Below are positions 1 through 7,692 of a DNA stretch of 59,846 bases, piece after piece. The DNA lies in the NCBI GenBank assembly GCA_964292295.1, contig CAXYVC010000002.1, positions 1 through 59,846 of the forward strand, in the 5' to 3' direction. The notes under the pieces are model-generated. The model searched no databases, was not told the origin of the DNA, and worked only from the letters and a program-made list of their open reading frames with translations. A program made the position numbers and the translations under genes. Position 1 is the stretch's first letter. The number at the start of each line of letters is the position of its first letter. The stretch comes from CAXYVC01 sp964292295. GTDB lineage: Bacteria > Acidobacteriota > Holophagae > Holophagales > Holophagaceae.

Positions 1-150
1 GTTGCGGCCAGCCTTTCGCGGTAGCGAAAGGCGTGGAGCGGACGTGGGCCAGGCTCGGTCTGGACCGAACTGGACCGCGTCGCGAGCCGCAAGCGCTCGA
101 AGGATGGCTCTGGCAGAGCCCTTCTATCGAGCCCAAACGCAAAATCCGGG
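1..150. repeat. Dispersed intergenic repeat, copy A
   Basis: A GC-rich non-coding stretch that aligns along its length with 7512-7650. Both begin GTTGCGGCCAGC, share an AGCGAAAGGCGTGGAGC block and an AGGCTCGG-CTGG block, and end in an AACGCAAAA-CCGGG block. The 14-base string CCTGGATGATGCGG follows copy A (156-169) and precedes copy B (7499-7512). No coding frame here is supported. The left edge is cut by the window. It could be a REP/BIME-like or structured-RNA repeat; its role is unknown. Confidence 0.7.
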
Positions 151-155
151 CTGAG

Positions 156-281
156 CCTGGATGATGCGGCCAGTCTTTGGCCTGGGCTTCGCCCTCGGGC
201 CTTCGGCCGATGGTCGCTGCAGGGAAAGGCGGCCTCATCAGGGCCGATTCCCCGTCTTCCATCGCAGGATGCGGGACGAAC
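156..281. other. Intergenic stretch with a second degenerate repeat unit
   Basis: It begins with the repeat-associated string CCTGGATGATGCGG, then a GCGGCCAG word like the start of copy A, followed by short inverted GGCC-rich words. It lies just past the stop codon of the Ser/Thr kinase gene on the minus strand and may include its terminator. I see no gene here on either strand. Confidence 0.4.
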
Positions 282-1712
282 CTACAGGCCCTCCCAGGCC
301 TCCTGGAGCCGCCCCCCGGCGCGGGAGGCGTCCTGCACGGCTTCCCGGACCTGGGCCCGCAGGGGGGTGGGCAGGCGCCGTGCGGCTTCCAGGGCCTGCA
401 GGCGGTGGGCGGTGCCGAGCTCCCCCCAGGCGGCCCGCAGGGCCTCCACCCAGGCCCTATCCCCCAGGGCGGCGCGGGCGCCCCAGCGCCAGGGGGAGCC
501 GAGCCCCGGCTCCTGCAGGCGCGGGAGGATCTCGGGGCCGCACCCTTCCCGAAGGGCCACTGCCATGAGCGCCTCCGCCGCATCCGAGCGCGCGAAGGGA
601 TCCTCCAGCAGCCCGAGGAGGGCCGGGAGGCTGGCGCGCCCGCCCACGCGCCCCAGGGCCACCGCCAGGGCGAAGCGTGCGCCCTCGGGGGCCCGCGCCA
701 GGGCGGCCAGCAGGAAGGATTCGTCTGGACGCGTCGCCGCGGCCACCAGGCCCTCGGCGGCGCTGCGCCGCGCCCCCACGCCCCCCGTGCAGAGGGCGTC
801 CAGGTAGGGGCCGAGCCGGACGGCGGGCTCCTCCTCGGCGGGCGCCCTCCGCTGGGCCACCGTGGAGGCCTCCAGCTCCTCGGGACTGAAGCCGGGCAGC
901 GCCTCCTCGCCCCAGCCGGCCGCCGCGGCCCTCTCCCGCCAGGCGGCGGGCTGCTCCCGGAGGGCCGCCATGGAGGGCGTGCGCCGTGCCGGGTCCGCCG
1001 CCAGGGCCTGCATCAGCGGCCCCGCAAGGCCCGGGGGGTAGCCCGGCCGCACCGCGGCGGGTGGGAGCTGCACCTGGCTCCAGGGCTGCCCCGCGGTGAA
1101 CTCGTACAGGATGGCGCCCAGGGCGTACACGTCCGCCCGCCCGTCCACCCGCCTGGGGTCGCCGTGCTGCTCGGGAGCCATGTAGCCCAGGGTGCCCACG
1201 ACCATCTGGCTGCGCGTGGCGCGCGTTCCCTCGGCGCCCTCCCACAGGCACACGCCGAAGTCCGTCACCTTCAGGCGGCCGTCCCCGGCGAAGAGGAGGT
1301 TGGAGGGCTTGAGGTCCCGGTGCACGACCCCCGCGGCGTGGGCCAACTCCAGGGCTTCCAGGACCGGGAGGAGGCGCCGGATCACCTGCGAGGGGGGCTC
1401 CCCCTTGCAGCGCTTGATGCTGCCGCCGGGCAGCAGCTCCAGGATGAGGAAGGGCAGATCCGCGGCACGGCCGTGATTGTGGACCTGCACCAGGTGGGGA
1501 TGGGAGAGCTGCTCCAGCACCTCGCCCTCCCGCAGGAAGCGCCGCACCAGCTCCGGGTCCGCGGCGGCCTCGGGCTTCAGGAGTTTCACCGCCAGGGGCA
1601 GCTCCGGCCGGAAGAGGTCCTGGCCCCGGTGCACGAAGGCCATGCCGCCCTCGCCCAGGCGCTCCAGCACGCGCACGCTCCCGATGCGCGCGGGCAGCCG
1701 GCTAGGCGTCAT
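282..1712 (-). CDS. Ser/Thr protein kinase with C-terminal HEAT-like region
   Basis: A 476-residue Hanks-type kinase. The glycine loop GEGGMA is at 20-25, the ATP-binding lysine is K43 in AVKLLK, the catalytic loop HRDLKPSN is at 131-138 (D133), and DFG is at 151-153, followed by an APEQ activation-segment end. All catalytic residues are present, so it should be active. The second half (about 310-470) is helical with HEAT-like repeats, a likely docking surface. No membrane segment is visible, so it is cytoplasmic. It is the last gene of a minus-strand operon; its ATG overlaps the end of the upstream FHA-GGDEF gene by 11 bases. FHA domains bind phosphothreonine, so the two upstream FHA-GGDEF proteins are natural candidate partners (inference). 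Confidence 0.9.
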   Translation of the reverse strand: MTPSRLPARIGSVRVLERLGEGGMAFVHRGQDLFRPELPLAVKLLKPEAAADPELVRRFLREGEVLEQLSHPHLVQVHNHGRAADLPFLILELLPGGSIKRCKGEPPSQVIRRLLPVLEALELAHAAGVVHRDLKPSNLLFAGDGRLKVTDFGVCLWEGAEGTRATRSQMVVGTLGYMAPEQHGDPRRVDGRADVYALGAILYEFTAGQPWSQVQLPPAAVRPGYPPGLAGPLMQALAADPARRTPSMAALREQPAAWRERAAAAGWGEEALPGFSPEELEASTVAQRRAPAEEEPAVRLGPYLDALCTGGVGARRSAAEGLVAAATRPDESFLLAALARAPEGARFALAVALGRVGGRASLPALLGLLEDPFARSDAAEALMAVALREGCGPEILPRLQEPGLGSPWRWGARAALGDRAWVEALRAAWGELGTAHRLQALEAARRLPTPLRAQVREAVQDASRAGGRLQEAWEGL

Positions 1713-2643
1713 GTTCCACGCGGTTCCGCCCCAGGGCCTTGGCCCGGTAGAGCGCGGCGTCCGCCCGGGCGAGCAGCACGCCCCCGGAGCCCTCCTCCGG
1801 CAGGAGCTGGGCCACCCCGAAGCTGGCCGTGAGCCGCAGAACTTCGCCGCTTTCCGGCAGTTCCACCGGCAGCGCCTCCAGGCGCGTCCGCAGGGATTCC
1901 GCCACCCCCGCCACCTCGCGCAGGGGGGTCTCGGGCAGCACGACGAGGAATTCCTCCCCGCCGATGCGGCCCACGAGGTCCGTGCCCCGCACCCGGTCCA
2001 GCACCAGACGGCCGAAGGCGGCCAGCGCCACGTCTCCCGCCGCGTGGCCCAGGCGGTCGTTCACGGCCTTGAAGTGGTCCAGGTCCGCCAGGATGACGGA
2101 GAGGGGGCGGTGGTGGCGGCAGGCGAGGCCGGCCTGCTTGTCCAGGAAGGCCAGGACCGTCGCGCGGTTGCTCAGGCCCGTCAGGGCGTCGAGGGTGCTC
2201 TGCGCCAGGAGGGCCTGGTGGAACTGCAGCTCCAGGGCGTCCATGCGGCGCAGCTTGAAGGCGTGGCCGCCCACCCGCAGCACGTCCCCGTCCCGCAGCG
2301 GCACGGGGCGCCCCCCTTGGGGCAGGCGGTGCCCGTTCACGAAGGTGCCGTTGGTGGAGCCCAGGTCGGCGATCTCCACCTCCAGGCCCCCGGGCCGCTC
2401 CGCCAGGTCGAGGCGGGCGTGCTCCCGGCTCACCTCGGGATCCGCGAGCACGAGGGCGTTCAGTGCCGCGCGTCCGATGCCGAGAGCCGGGGGCGCGAGG
2501 AGGACCACCTCCCCCAGGGGCACGCCGACGTAGCGCACGAGCACCCAGAACGCCTCCGTGGGGGGGACGGCGGGGGGCGTCGCGTAGAGCGCGGTGTCTT
2601 CGTGGGGGACCGCCCCACCGGCTTGCGGAGCACGTGGATCCAT
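1702..2643 (-). CDS. FHA-domain diguanylate cyclase (GGDEF)
   Basis: A 313-residue protein with an FHA domain (about 35-130; SREH at 72-75, DLGSTNGTFVNG at 93-104) followed by a GGDEF domain (about 148-310). The active-site motif is GGEEF at 228-232, a functional variant, and the inhibitory I-site RGTD sits at 219-222, five residues upstream. It should make cyclic di-GMP with product inhibition. The FHA domain would bind a phosphothreonine peptide, so activity or location may depend on a Ser/Thr kinase such as the one encoded immediately downstream. It is paralogous to the next gene upstream, with the same domain order, suggesting tandem duplication. Confidence 0.92.
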   Translation of the reverse strand: MDPRAPQAGGAVPHEDTALYATPPAVPPTEAFWVLVRYVGVPLGEVVLLAPPALGIGRAALNALVLADPEVSREHARLDLAERPGGLEVEIADLGSTNGTFVNGHRLPQGGRPVPLRDGDVLRVGGHAFKLRRMDALELQFHQALLAQSTLDALTGLSNRATVLAFLDKQAGLACRHHRPLSVILADLDHFKAVNDRLGHAAGDVALAAFGRLVLDRVRGTDLVGRIGGEEFLVVLPETPLREVAGVAESLRTRLEALPVELPESGEVLRLTASFGVAQLLPEEGSGGVLLARADAALYRAKALGRNRVEHDA

Positions 2644-2683
2644 GGGATGGGCCGTGAAAACTCCAGCTTATCCCATTCGGGCC

Positions 2684-3661
2684 TCAGGGCTCCGGCGCGG
2701 CCACCACCACGCGGTCCCGCCCCTCCCGCTTGGCCTCGTACAGGGCCGCATCCGCCCGGGCCAGCAGCACGCCGCCGTCCCGGTCCAGGGCCCGGCGTTC
2801 CGCCACGCCCATGCTGCAGGTGACGCGCAGGGGGCCGTCGGGCAGCGCCACGGGCGCGGCGCGAACGGCCTCGCAGAGGCGCTCGGCCAGCAGCGTGGCC
2901 CCGGCCAGATCCGTCTCTGGCAGCACCAGCAGGAACTCCTCGCCGCCGATGCGGCCGGCCAGGTCCGAACCGCGCAGGTTCTGGCGCACCCGCTCGCCGA
3001 AGGTGGCGAGCACCAGGTCGCCCGCGCCGTGGCCGTGGGTGTCGTTGACGGTCTTGAAGGCGTCCAGGTCGCACATGACCACCGAGAGGGGACGGTCATG
3101 GCGCTGGCTGAGCTCGAAGCGGCTCTGGAGCTCCTGCAGCGTGGTGCCGCGGTTCCCGAGCCCCGTGAGGGCGTCCCGGGTGCTCTGGTCGAGCAGCGTC
3201 TCGTGGAAGCTGCGCTCGAGGGCGTCCATGGCCACCAGCTTGAGCACGTGGGCGCCGATCCCGATGCGGTCTCCGGCCCGCACGGGCTGGGGGCGCAGCA
3301 GGCGCGTGCCGTTCACGAAGGTGCCGTTGGTGGAGTCCAGGTCCTCCAGAAGGAGCATCGCGTCCTCCCCGGGGCCCTCCAGGGTGAGGCGCGCGTGCAG
3401 GCGGCTGACCTCCTCGTCCAGCAGGCTCACGGCGGCCTGGGAGGCGCGCCCCAGGAGGTTCTCCCCCTGCACCAGCGGGAACACGCGCCCCAGGTTCGCG
3501 CCCGCGTACACCACCAGCGCCCAGCCCACCGGCCGCGGCGCCTCCTCGCCCCGCTGGCGGGGCCGCAGGGCGGTCTCCAGCTCCCCCATGGCGCTGGCGG
3601 GGAGCGTCGGTTCCGGCGCCTCCGGGTCGTCCATCCACGGGTTCGGGACTTCGGGCCGCAT
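2684..3661 (-). CDS. FHA-domain diguanylate cyclase (GGDEF), paralogue
   Basis: A 325-residue protein with a proline-rich start, an FHA domain (about 47-145; SRLHA near 86-90, DSTNGTFVNG at 109-118) and a GGDEF domain (about 158-320). GGEEF is at 239-243 and the I-site RGSD at 230-233, so catalysis and feedback inhibition both look intact. It shares the domain order of the downstream neighbour, but the FHA flanks differ, so the two may bind different phosphoproteins. The ATG overlaps the stop of the upstream frameshifted gene in a TGATG junction, indicating translational coupling. Confidence 0.92.
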   Translation of the reverse strand: MRPEVPNPWMDDPEAPEPTLPASAMGELETALRPRQRGEEAPRPVGWALVVYAGANLGRVFPLVQGENLLGRASQAAVSLLDEEVSRLHARLTLEGPGEDAMLLLEDLDSTNGTFVNGTRLLRPQPVRAGDRIGIGAHVLKLVAMDALERSFHETLLDQSTRDALTGLGNRGTTLQELQSRFELSQRHDRPLSVVMCDLDAFKTVNDTHGHGAGDLVLATFGERVRQNLRGSDLAGRIGGEEFLLVLPETDLAGATLLAERLCEAVRAAPVALPDGPLRVTCSMGVAERRALDRDGGVLLARADAALYEAKREGRDRVVVAAPEP

Positions 3662-4507
3662 CAGGCCTCCTCCAGGAAACAGCTCACCAGGCTCCTATCG
3701 TCCCTGCGCCGGGCCAGCATGAAGGGCCCCCGCTGGGCACGGGGGGGCTCCCGGCCCAGCGGGGGCAGCAGGCGCGCGCGGGCGGCTTCCACCCTCTGGA
3801 GGGCTCCCCGGGTCCAGCGTGAGCAGCAGGCGCCCGCTGCGGGCGTCGTGCCGGAGCTCCCGCACGCCCTTCCGCGGGATGCGGTAGATTCCCAGCAGCT
3901 CGAGGTTCCGGATGTTCTCGCCGGTCTGGCGCACGAACTGGAGGCTGTAGCGCATGGCCACCGCCCGGGGCAGCGCCTGGGGATCCTCCCCCGCCACCGC
4001 GACGGGAAGCCCCAGGGCCAGGGGCAGGTCGGCGTGGACCACGGGCGGCGCGAAGGCGGCTTCTTCACGCCGCGTGGCCGGGGGACGGAGGGGATCCCGC
4101 AGGGCCCGCACCCGGCTGAGGAAGGCCTCGGCCCGCAGGGGGCGCGCCACCGGGCGCCTCGGCAGGGGCGGCACCTCGAGGCGGGCCTGGGCTCCCGGCG
4201 GGAAGACCGGCATGGCGCAGACGCGCGCCTCCTCGGCCCAGTGCATCCAGCCCTCCTCCCCCCGCAGGGCTGGTCGCCACGCCAGGGAGGCCTGTCCCGC
4301 CAGGGCCGGGAGGGCCAGGGAGGCTTCCCGCGTCCGGGGCTCCAGGGCCCAGGCCGGTCCCCGCCCCAGCGCTTCCAGGGGAGGGGCTTGGCGTACGCCG
4401 AAGGCAGGAAGGCCCGTTCCCCCCCCGTGGACGGCGGGGGAACGGAAGACGCGGCGGAGGGTTTCCGCCGCGTCGGACACCGCCTCCCGCAGGCGCCCCA
4501 TCACCAC
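3661..4507 (-). pseudogene. Hypothetical protein gene broken by a one-base frameshift
   Basis: The frame starts at the ATG ending at 4507 and reads 240-odd plausible residues to LLLTLDPG. A G4 run at about 3806-3809 (minus strand CCCGGGGAGC) then throws it into a proline/glycine-rich tail that stops at 3695. Skipping one G restores a sensible continuation, GALQRVEAARARLLPP, which runs to a stop at 3661-3663 forming a TGATG junction with the next gene. That tight coupling argues the second frame is the true C-terminus and the full product is about 281 residues. I do not recognise the family; no signal peptide or membrane segment is evident. It could be a sequencing error, a real mutation or a +1 shift site. 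Confidence 0.75.
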
Positions 4508-4517
4508 GGGCGCACCC

Positions 4518-5066
4518 TCACGGCTCCGGCGCCAGGAGCGTCTGCAGGGCCGCGGCCACGCGCTCCAGGGGCTCGGCGAGGTCCATGTGGTAGCCCGCCT
4601 CGATCAGCATCTGGGCCGCCTGGTCCTGGGCGGCGGCATCGACCCCGGCCGCGAAGAGGGCGCGCAGGGGGCTGGCTCCCTCCGCCACCTGGAGCAGCAG
4701 CTCTCGGGGCGTGGCGCGGAAGACCTCCCCCAGGCGGCCCAGGGCCGGCTCCTGGGTCTTCTGCACCGCCAGCACGGGGCAGCGCACCTCCCCGCTCCAG
4801 CCGCCCGCCAGCTCCGTGGCAGGGATGATCAGCAGGTCCGGTGCGCCCTTCAGCTCCTTGAGCAGGGTGCGCTGGATGACCTCCTCCTTCAGGTGGGGTT
4901 CCAGTGCCTTCCCGTAGAGCACCGTCTGCAGCTTCGTGGGCGTGATGGGCTCCGTGTAGCGGAAGTCCACGGGGATCCCGGAGCTGTCCGTGACCAGGAG
5001 CCCGCCGAGGTAGCTCGCCCCCTCCTTCAGCGTCACGAAATAGGCCAAACGCAGGGATTCCGCCAT
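4518..5066 (-). CDS. Conserved-looking protein of unknown function
   Basis: A 182-residue soluble protein with balanced codon use. I do not recognise its family. The first half has alternating strands (SLRLAYFVTL, SYLGGLLVTD, DLLIIPATEL) and the last third is helical (DQAAQMLIEAGYHMDLAEPL). It has no signal peptide, membrane segment or obvious catalytic motif. It is the first gene of the minus-strand run ending with the kinase, 10 bases from the frameshifted gene, and so may belong to the same FHA-GGDEF/kinase signalling operon. It lies divergently from the tRNA-Gln gene. Confidence 0.7.
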   Translation of the reverse strand: MAESLRLAYFVTLKEGASYLGGLLVTDSSGIPVDFRYTEPITPTKLQTVLYGKALEPHLKEEVIQRTLLKELKGAPDLLIIPATELAGGWSGEVRCPVLAVQKTQEPALGRLGEVFRATPRELLLQVAEGASPLRALFAAGVDAAAQDQAAQMLIEAGYHMDLAEPLERVAAALQTLLAPEP

Positions 5067-5119
5067 CTCCGACCTCGTGCGCCCAGGATAGCGCCTCCCC
5101 GTCCGCGGCGGCTCCCCCC

Positions 5120-5147
5120 TTGCACCGAGGCCCGGACTTGCTATCCT
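5120..5147 (+). promoter_or_regulatory. Candidate promoter of the tRNA-Gln gene
   Basis: TTGCAC at 5120-5125 and TATCCT at 5142-5147 are separated by 16 bases. They would place a transcription start about 7 bases before the mature tRNA 5' end at 5161. The match to consensus is moderate; the position supports the call. Confidence 0.5.
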
Positions 5148-5160
5148 GATGGATGCCGTT

Positions 5161-5235
5161 TGGGGAGTGGTCTAACGGTAGGACAACAGATTCTGGTTCT
5201 GTCAGGTGAGGGTTCGAATCCTTCCTCCCCAACCA
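5161..5235 (+). tRNA. tRNA-Gln (anticodon CUG)
   Basis: A 75-base cloverleaf including an encoded CCA. The acceptor stem is TGGGGAG/CTCCCCA with discriminator A. The D arm is GTC-TAACGGTAG-GAC. The anticodon stem is ACAGA/TCTGT around the loop TTCTGGT, giving anticodon CTG for CAG codons. The variable loop is five bases, and the T arm is GAGGG-TTCGAAT-CCTTC with one G-T pair. It is followed at once by a GGGCCCC/GGGGCCC hairpin. Its 3' portion from the T loop onward is repeated at 5387-5443. Confidence 0.97.
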
Positions 5236-5271
5236 AAACCGAGGGCCCCGCAAGGGGCCCTTGGACGTTCA
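5215..5271 (+). repeat. Direct repeat copy 1: tRNA-Gln 3' end plus terminator
   Basis: These 57 bases run from the T loop of tRNA-Gln through its CCA and the following hairpin. They recur at 5387-5443 with 54 of 57 identical. The repeat beginning at a tRNA T loop is the usual position of a tyrosine-integrase attachment site, but tandem duplication is an equally simple explanation. Confidence 0.85.
5243..5260 (+). terminator. Hairpin after tRNA-Gln
   Basis: A perfect 7-bp stem GGGCCCC-GCAA-GGGGCCC with a stable GNRA-type loop sits 7 bases past the CCA. Only two T residues follow, so release would rely mainly on the stem. Confidence 0.6.
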
Positions 5272-5386
5272 GGAGGAGGATTCGAATCGGGGATGGCGCG
5301 CCGCAAGGCCCAGCGAGGGGCGCGTGAGCACCCCGAGCGGTCCGCGGCAGCGGAGGGCCGGGCGCAGCCAGCCCCGCGGAGCGCAG
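5272..5386. other. Non-coding segment between the tRNA-end repeats
   Basis: These 115 GC-rich bases start near the palindromic word GATTCGAATC, which resembles a T loop, and contain short words made of GC/CG steps. I see no convincing gene. With one flanking repeat it makes a 172-bp repeat period; it could be a relic of a second, rearranged tRNA copy or of a tiny inserted element. Confidence 0.4.
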
Positions 5387-5443
5387 CGAATCCTTCCTCC
5401 CCAACCAGAACCGAGGGCCCCGCAAGGGGCACTTCGACGTTCA
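5387..5443 (+). repeat. Direct repeat copy 2: tRNA-Gln 3' end without the tRNA body
   Basis: It matches 5215-5271 at 54 of 57 positions, including CCTTCCTCCCCAACCA and the hairpin, although the outer hairpin pair is lost (GGGGCAC instead of GGGGCCC). Nothing upstream can form the rest of a cloverleaf, so it is not a functional tRNA. Confidence 0.85.
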
Positions 5444-5467
5444 TCCGCGTTTTCGCACGGATCCTTC

Positions 5468-7486
5468 TTAGCTCTGCCCCCCGAGCAGGGCCTCCGCCTC
5501 GTCCAGGGCAGCCTCGGGGCCCGCCAGGCCCAGCAGGTCGCCCTCCTGGAGCACCGGGGAGGGCCGCAGGGGCGTGAGGACGCGGCCATCCCGCAGCAGC
5601 GCCACCACCGTCACGCCGGTGCGCCCGGGGAGGTCCAGCTCCGAGAGGCGGCGCCCCAGGCTGGGACAGCGCCCTCCCAGGCGCAGGGAACGCAGGGTGC
5701 TGGGCTGCGGCCCCGGGGGCTCGCCCTCGGCGGACCAGGGATCGCGCACCCGCGTCAGGAGCCACTCCATGGGGCCGGGGAGCTCCCGGGCCAGGCGCCG
5801 GGCCCGCAGGAGCTGGAGAACCACGGTGAGGGCGAAGACCGCGAAGGCCACCGCCAGCAGCAGGCCGTGGGGCGCAAAGGGCTGGAGGGCGGCCACCAGG
5901 GGCAGCCCCACCATGAGCAGCACGGCCACCCGCAGGCCGCCCGCCAGGAGGTGGCGGCCCTGCCGCGCGCCGCCCGCCGCCTCCGGCCCGGGCGCCAGGA
6001 CGGCCAGGTCCCGGGCCAAGGTCTTCCCCTCGCGCGGGGAGCCGAGCACCAGCAGCGCGGCCAGGGCACCCAGCAGCGAGGCGCCCAGCAGCTGCACCGC
6101 CAGGCGGCCCCAGTGGAGCTGGCCCTCGGCCCAGGGCGTCCAGCGGGCCAACAGGAAGCCGTAGCACACGACCAGCACTGCCAGCACGGCTGCGTCCAAC
6201 AGCAGGAAGGCCAACGGGCGCCGCAGGCCGCGGCCCTCGCCCCGCCGGATGCCCCGGGCGCGCAGCGACTCGGCCCAGGCCTGGTAGAGGCCCAGGCTGG
6301 TGCGGAAGCGCTCGGGCAGGCGGCCTTCCACCAGGTCGGCGAAGGGGGAGGACGCCCGCATCAGGAAGGGCGACAGGAAGGCCGTGAGGAGGCCCACCGC
6401 CACCGCCATGGAGTAGAGCTCCTTCCGCACCACCCCCGCGGCGATGCCCACGCCGATCAGGATGTAGCCGAACTCCCCGATCTGGCCCAGGGCCAGTCCC
6501 GTGCGCAGGCTCGTGCGCAGGGGGAGGCCCGCCAGCAGGCCGCTGGCGCCCAGCGACAGGGCGTTCCCAAGCAGTACCAGAAGGGTGAACAGCAGGATGG
6601 GCATCAGGAGGGGAGGCAGGGCCTGGAGGTCCAGCATCATGCCCACGGCCACGAAGAAGACGGCCGTGAAGAGATCCTTCAGCGGGGCCACCTGGCGCTC
6701 GATGGCGCGCACGCGGCCGCTCTCGGAGGCGAGCATGCCCGCCAGGAAGGCACCCAGGGCCAGGGAGAAGCCCGCCCGTGCCGCGCCCGCCGCCAGCACG
6801 AAGCAGAGCCCCGCGCTCGTCACCAGCAGGCTCTCGGGGCGCGCGTGGTCGGCCACCCAGCGCAGGAAGCGGGGCACCAGCAGGCGGCCCGCCAGGATGA
6901 CCACCGCGAGGAAGAGCCCCAGGCGGAGCAGGGTGCCGCCCAGTTCCGCCGCGCGGAGCCCTCCCACGCGGGCGTAGGTTCCAAGGGCCGTGAGCAGCAG
7001 GATGGCGTAAAGGTCCTGCACCACCAGCACCGAGAAGACCACTTCCCGCAGGGTGCGGCTGGGCCGGTGCTCCTCGAAGAGCTTGGCCACCACCATGGTG
7101 CTGCTGATGGCGAGGGCCGCCCCCACGAAGACCGCCTCCGTGGCGCTCCACCCCAGCAGGCGCGCCACGATGCCGCCCAGGGCCATGCCGAAGCCCACCT
7201 GCACGGAACCCATGAGCAGGGCCGTGGGCCCGGCCCGGAAGAGGCGCTGGAGGCTGAATTCCAGGCCGATGCTGAACATGAGCAGCGTGACGCCTAAGTC
7301 CGCCAGGGGCTGCACCGTGGCCTCGTCCACGGCAAGGGGGATCGGCAGGTGCGGTCCCACCACCAGGCCCGCCAGCACGTAGCCCAGCACCACCGGCAGC
7401 CGGAGGCGGTGGAAGAGCAGGCTCGTCAGGCCCGCCACGCCCAGCACCAGGGCCAGGTCGATCAGGAGGCGTGGAAGGGCGTGCAT
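5468..7486 (-). CDS. Kef/CPA2-type cation:proton antiporter with RCK-C domain
   Basis: A 672-residue membrane protein. An antiporter core of about a dozen hydrophobic helices fills the N-terminal part (typical segments MHALPRLLIDLALVLGV and GYVLAGLVVGPHLPIPL). A second, less conserved hydrophobic region follows, and the last ~80 residues form a TrkA-C/RCK-C ligand-binding domain (VTVVALLRDG, LQEGDLLGLAG). It would exchange K+ or Na+ for H+ across the inner membrane under control of a cytoplasmic ligand. No TrkA-N nucleotide-binding domain is present, unlike full KefB/KefC. I chose the ATG at 7486 because homologous sequence begins there; the open frame upstream to 7642 is repeat DNA. It stands alone between repeats. 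Confidence 0.9.
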   Translation of the reverse strand: MHALPRLLIDLALVLGVAGLTSLLFHRLRLPVVLGYVLAGLVVGPHLPIPLAVDEATVQPLADLGVTLLMFSIGLEFSLQRLFRAGPTALLMGSVQVGFGMALGGIVARLLGWSATEAVFVGAALAISSTMVVAKLFEEHRPSRTLREVVFSVLVVQDLYAILLLTALGTYARVGGLRAAELGGTLLRLGLFLAVVILAGRLLVPRFLRWVADHARPESLLVTSAGLCFVLAAGAARAGFSLALGAFLAGMLASESGRVRAIERQVAPLKDLFTAVFFVAVGMMLDLQALPPLLMPILLFTLLVLLGNALSLGASGLLAGLPLRTSLRTGLALGQIGEFGYILIGVGIAAGVVRKELYSMAVAVGLLTAFLSPFLMRASSPFADLVEGRLPERFRTSLGLYQAWAESLRARGIRRGEGRGLRRPLAFLLLDAAVLAVLVVCYGFLLARWTPWAEGQLHWGRLAVQLLGASLLGALAALLVLGSPREGKTLARDLAVLAPGPEAAGGARQGRHLLAGGLRVAVLLMVGLPLVAALQPFAPHGLLLAVAFAVFALTVVLQLLRARRLARELPGPMEWLLTRVRDPWSAEGEPPGPQPSTLRSLRLGGRCPSLGRRLSELDLPGRTGVTVVALLRDGRVLTPLRPSPVLQEGDLLGLAGPEAALDEAEALLGGQS

Positions 7487-7511
7487 GCTGTCATTCAACC
7501 TGGATGATGCG

Positions 7512-7650
7512 GTTGCGGCCAGCCCTTCGCCGCAGCGAAAGGCGTGGAGCAGGCTCGGGCTGGCCCGAACGGGACCAGGTCGCGCGCCGCAACCGCTCGT
7601 AGGCCCGCTCCGTCCGAGCCGACCTGCCGAGTCCAAACGCAAAAGCCGGG
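7512..7650. repeat. Dispersed intergenic repeat, copy B
   Basis: It aligns with 1-150: same opening GTTGCGGCCAGC, the AGCGAAAGGCGTGGAGC block, the CGGGCTGG block followed by CCGAAC, and the AAACGCAAAAGCCGGG end. The 14-base string CCTGGATGATGCGG lies at 7499-7512. It fills the gap between two minus-strand genes (the antiporter and thiG) and overlaps no supported coding sequence. Confidence 0.7.
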
Positions 7651-7692
7651 TTCAAGCACGGGGCGGGCCGGAGCCCGCCCGCGTCCGCCGCG

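Noticed and set aside
5387..5443. A second tRNA-Gln gene
   Set aside because: Only the part from the T loop onward is present; no acceptor 5' strand, D arm or anticodon arm can be built upstream.
5202..7151. A 649-residue minus-strand frame across the antiporter and tRNA region
   Set aside because: It is a Pro/Gly/Ala/Arg-rich shadow of the antiporter gene and would overlap the tRNA repeats.
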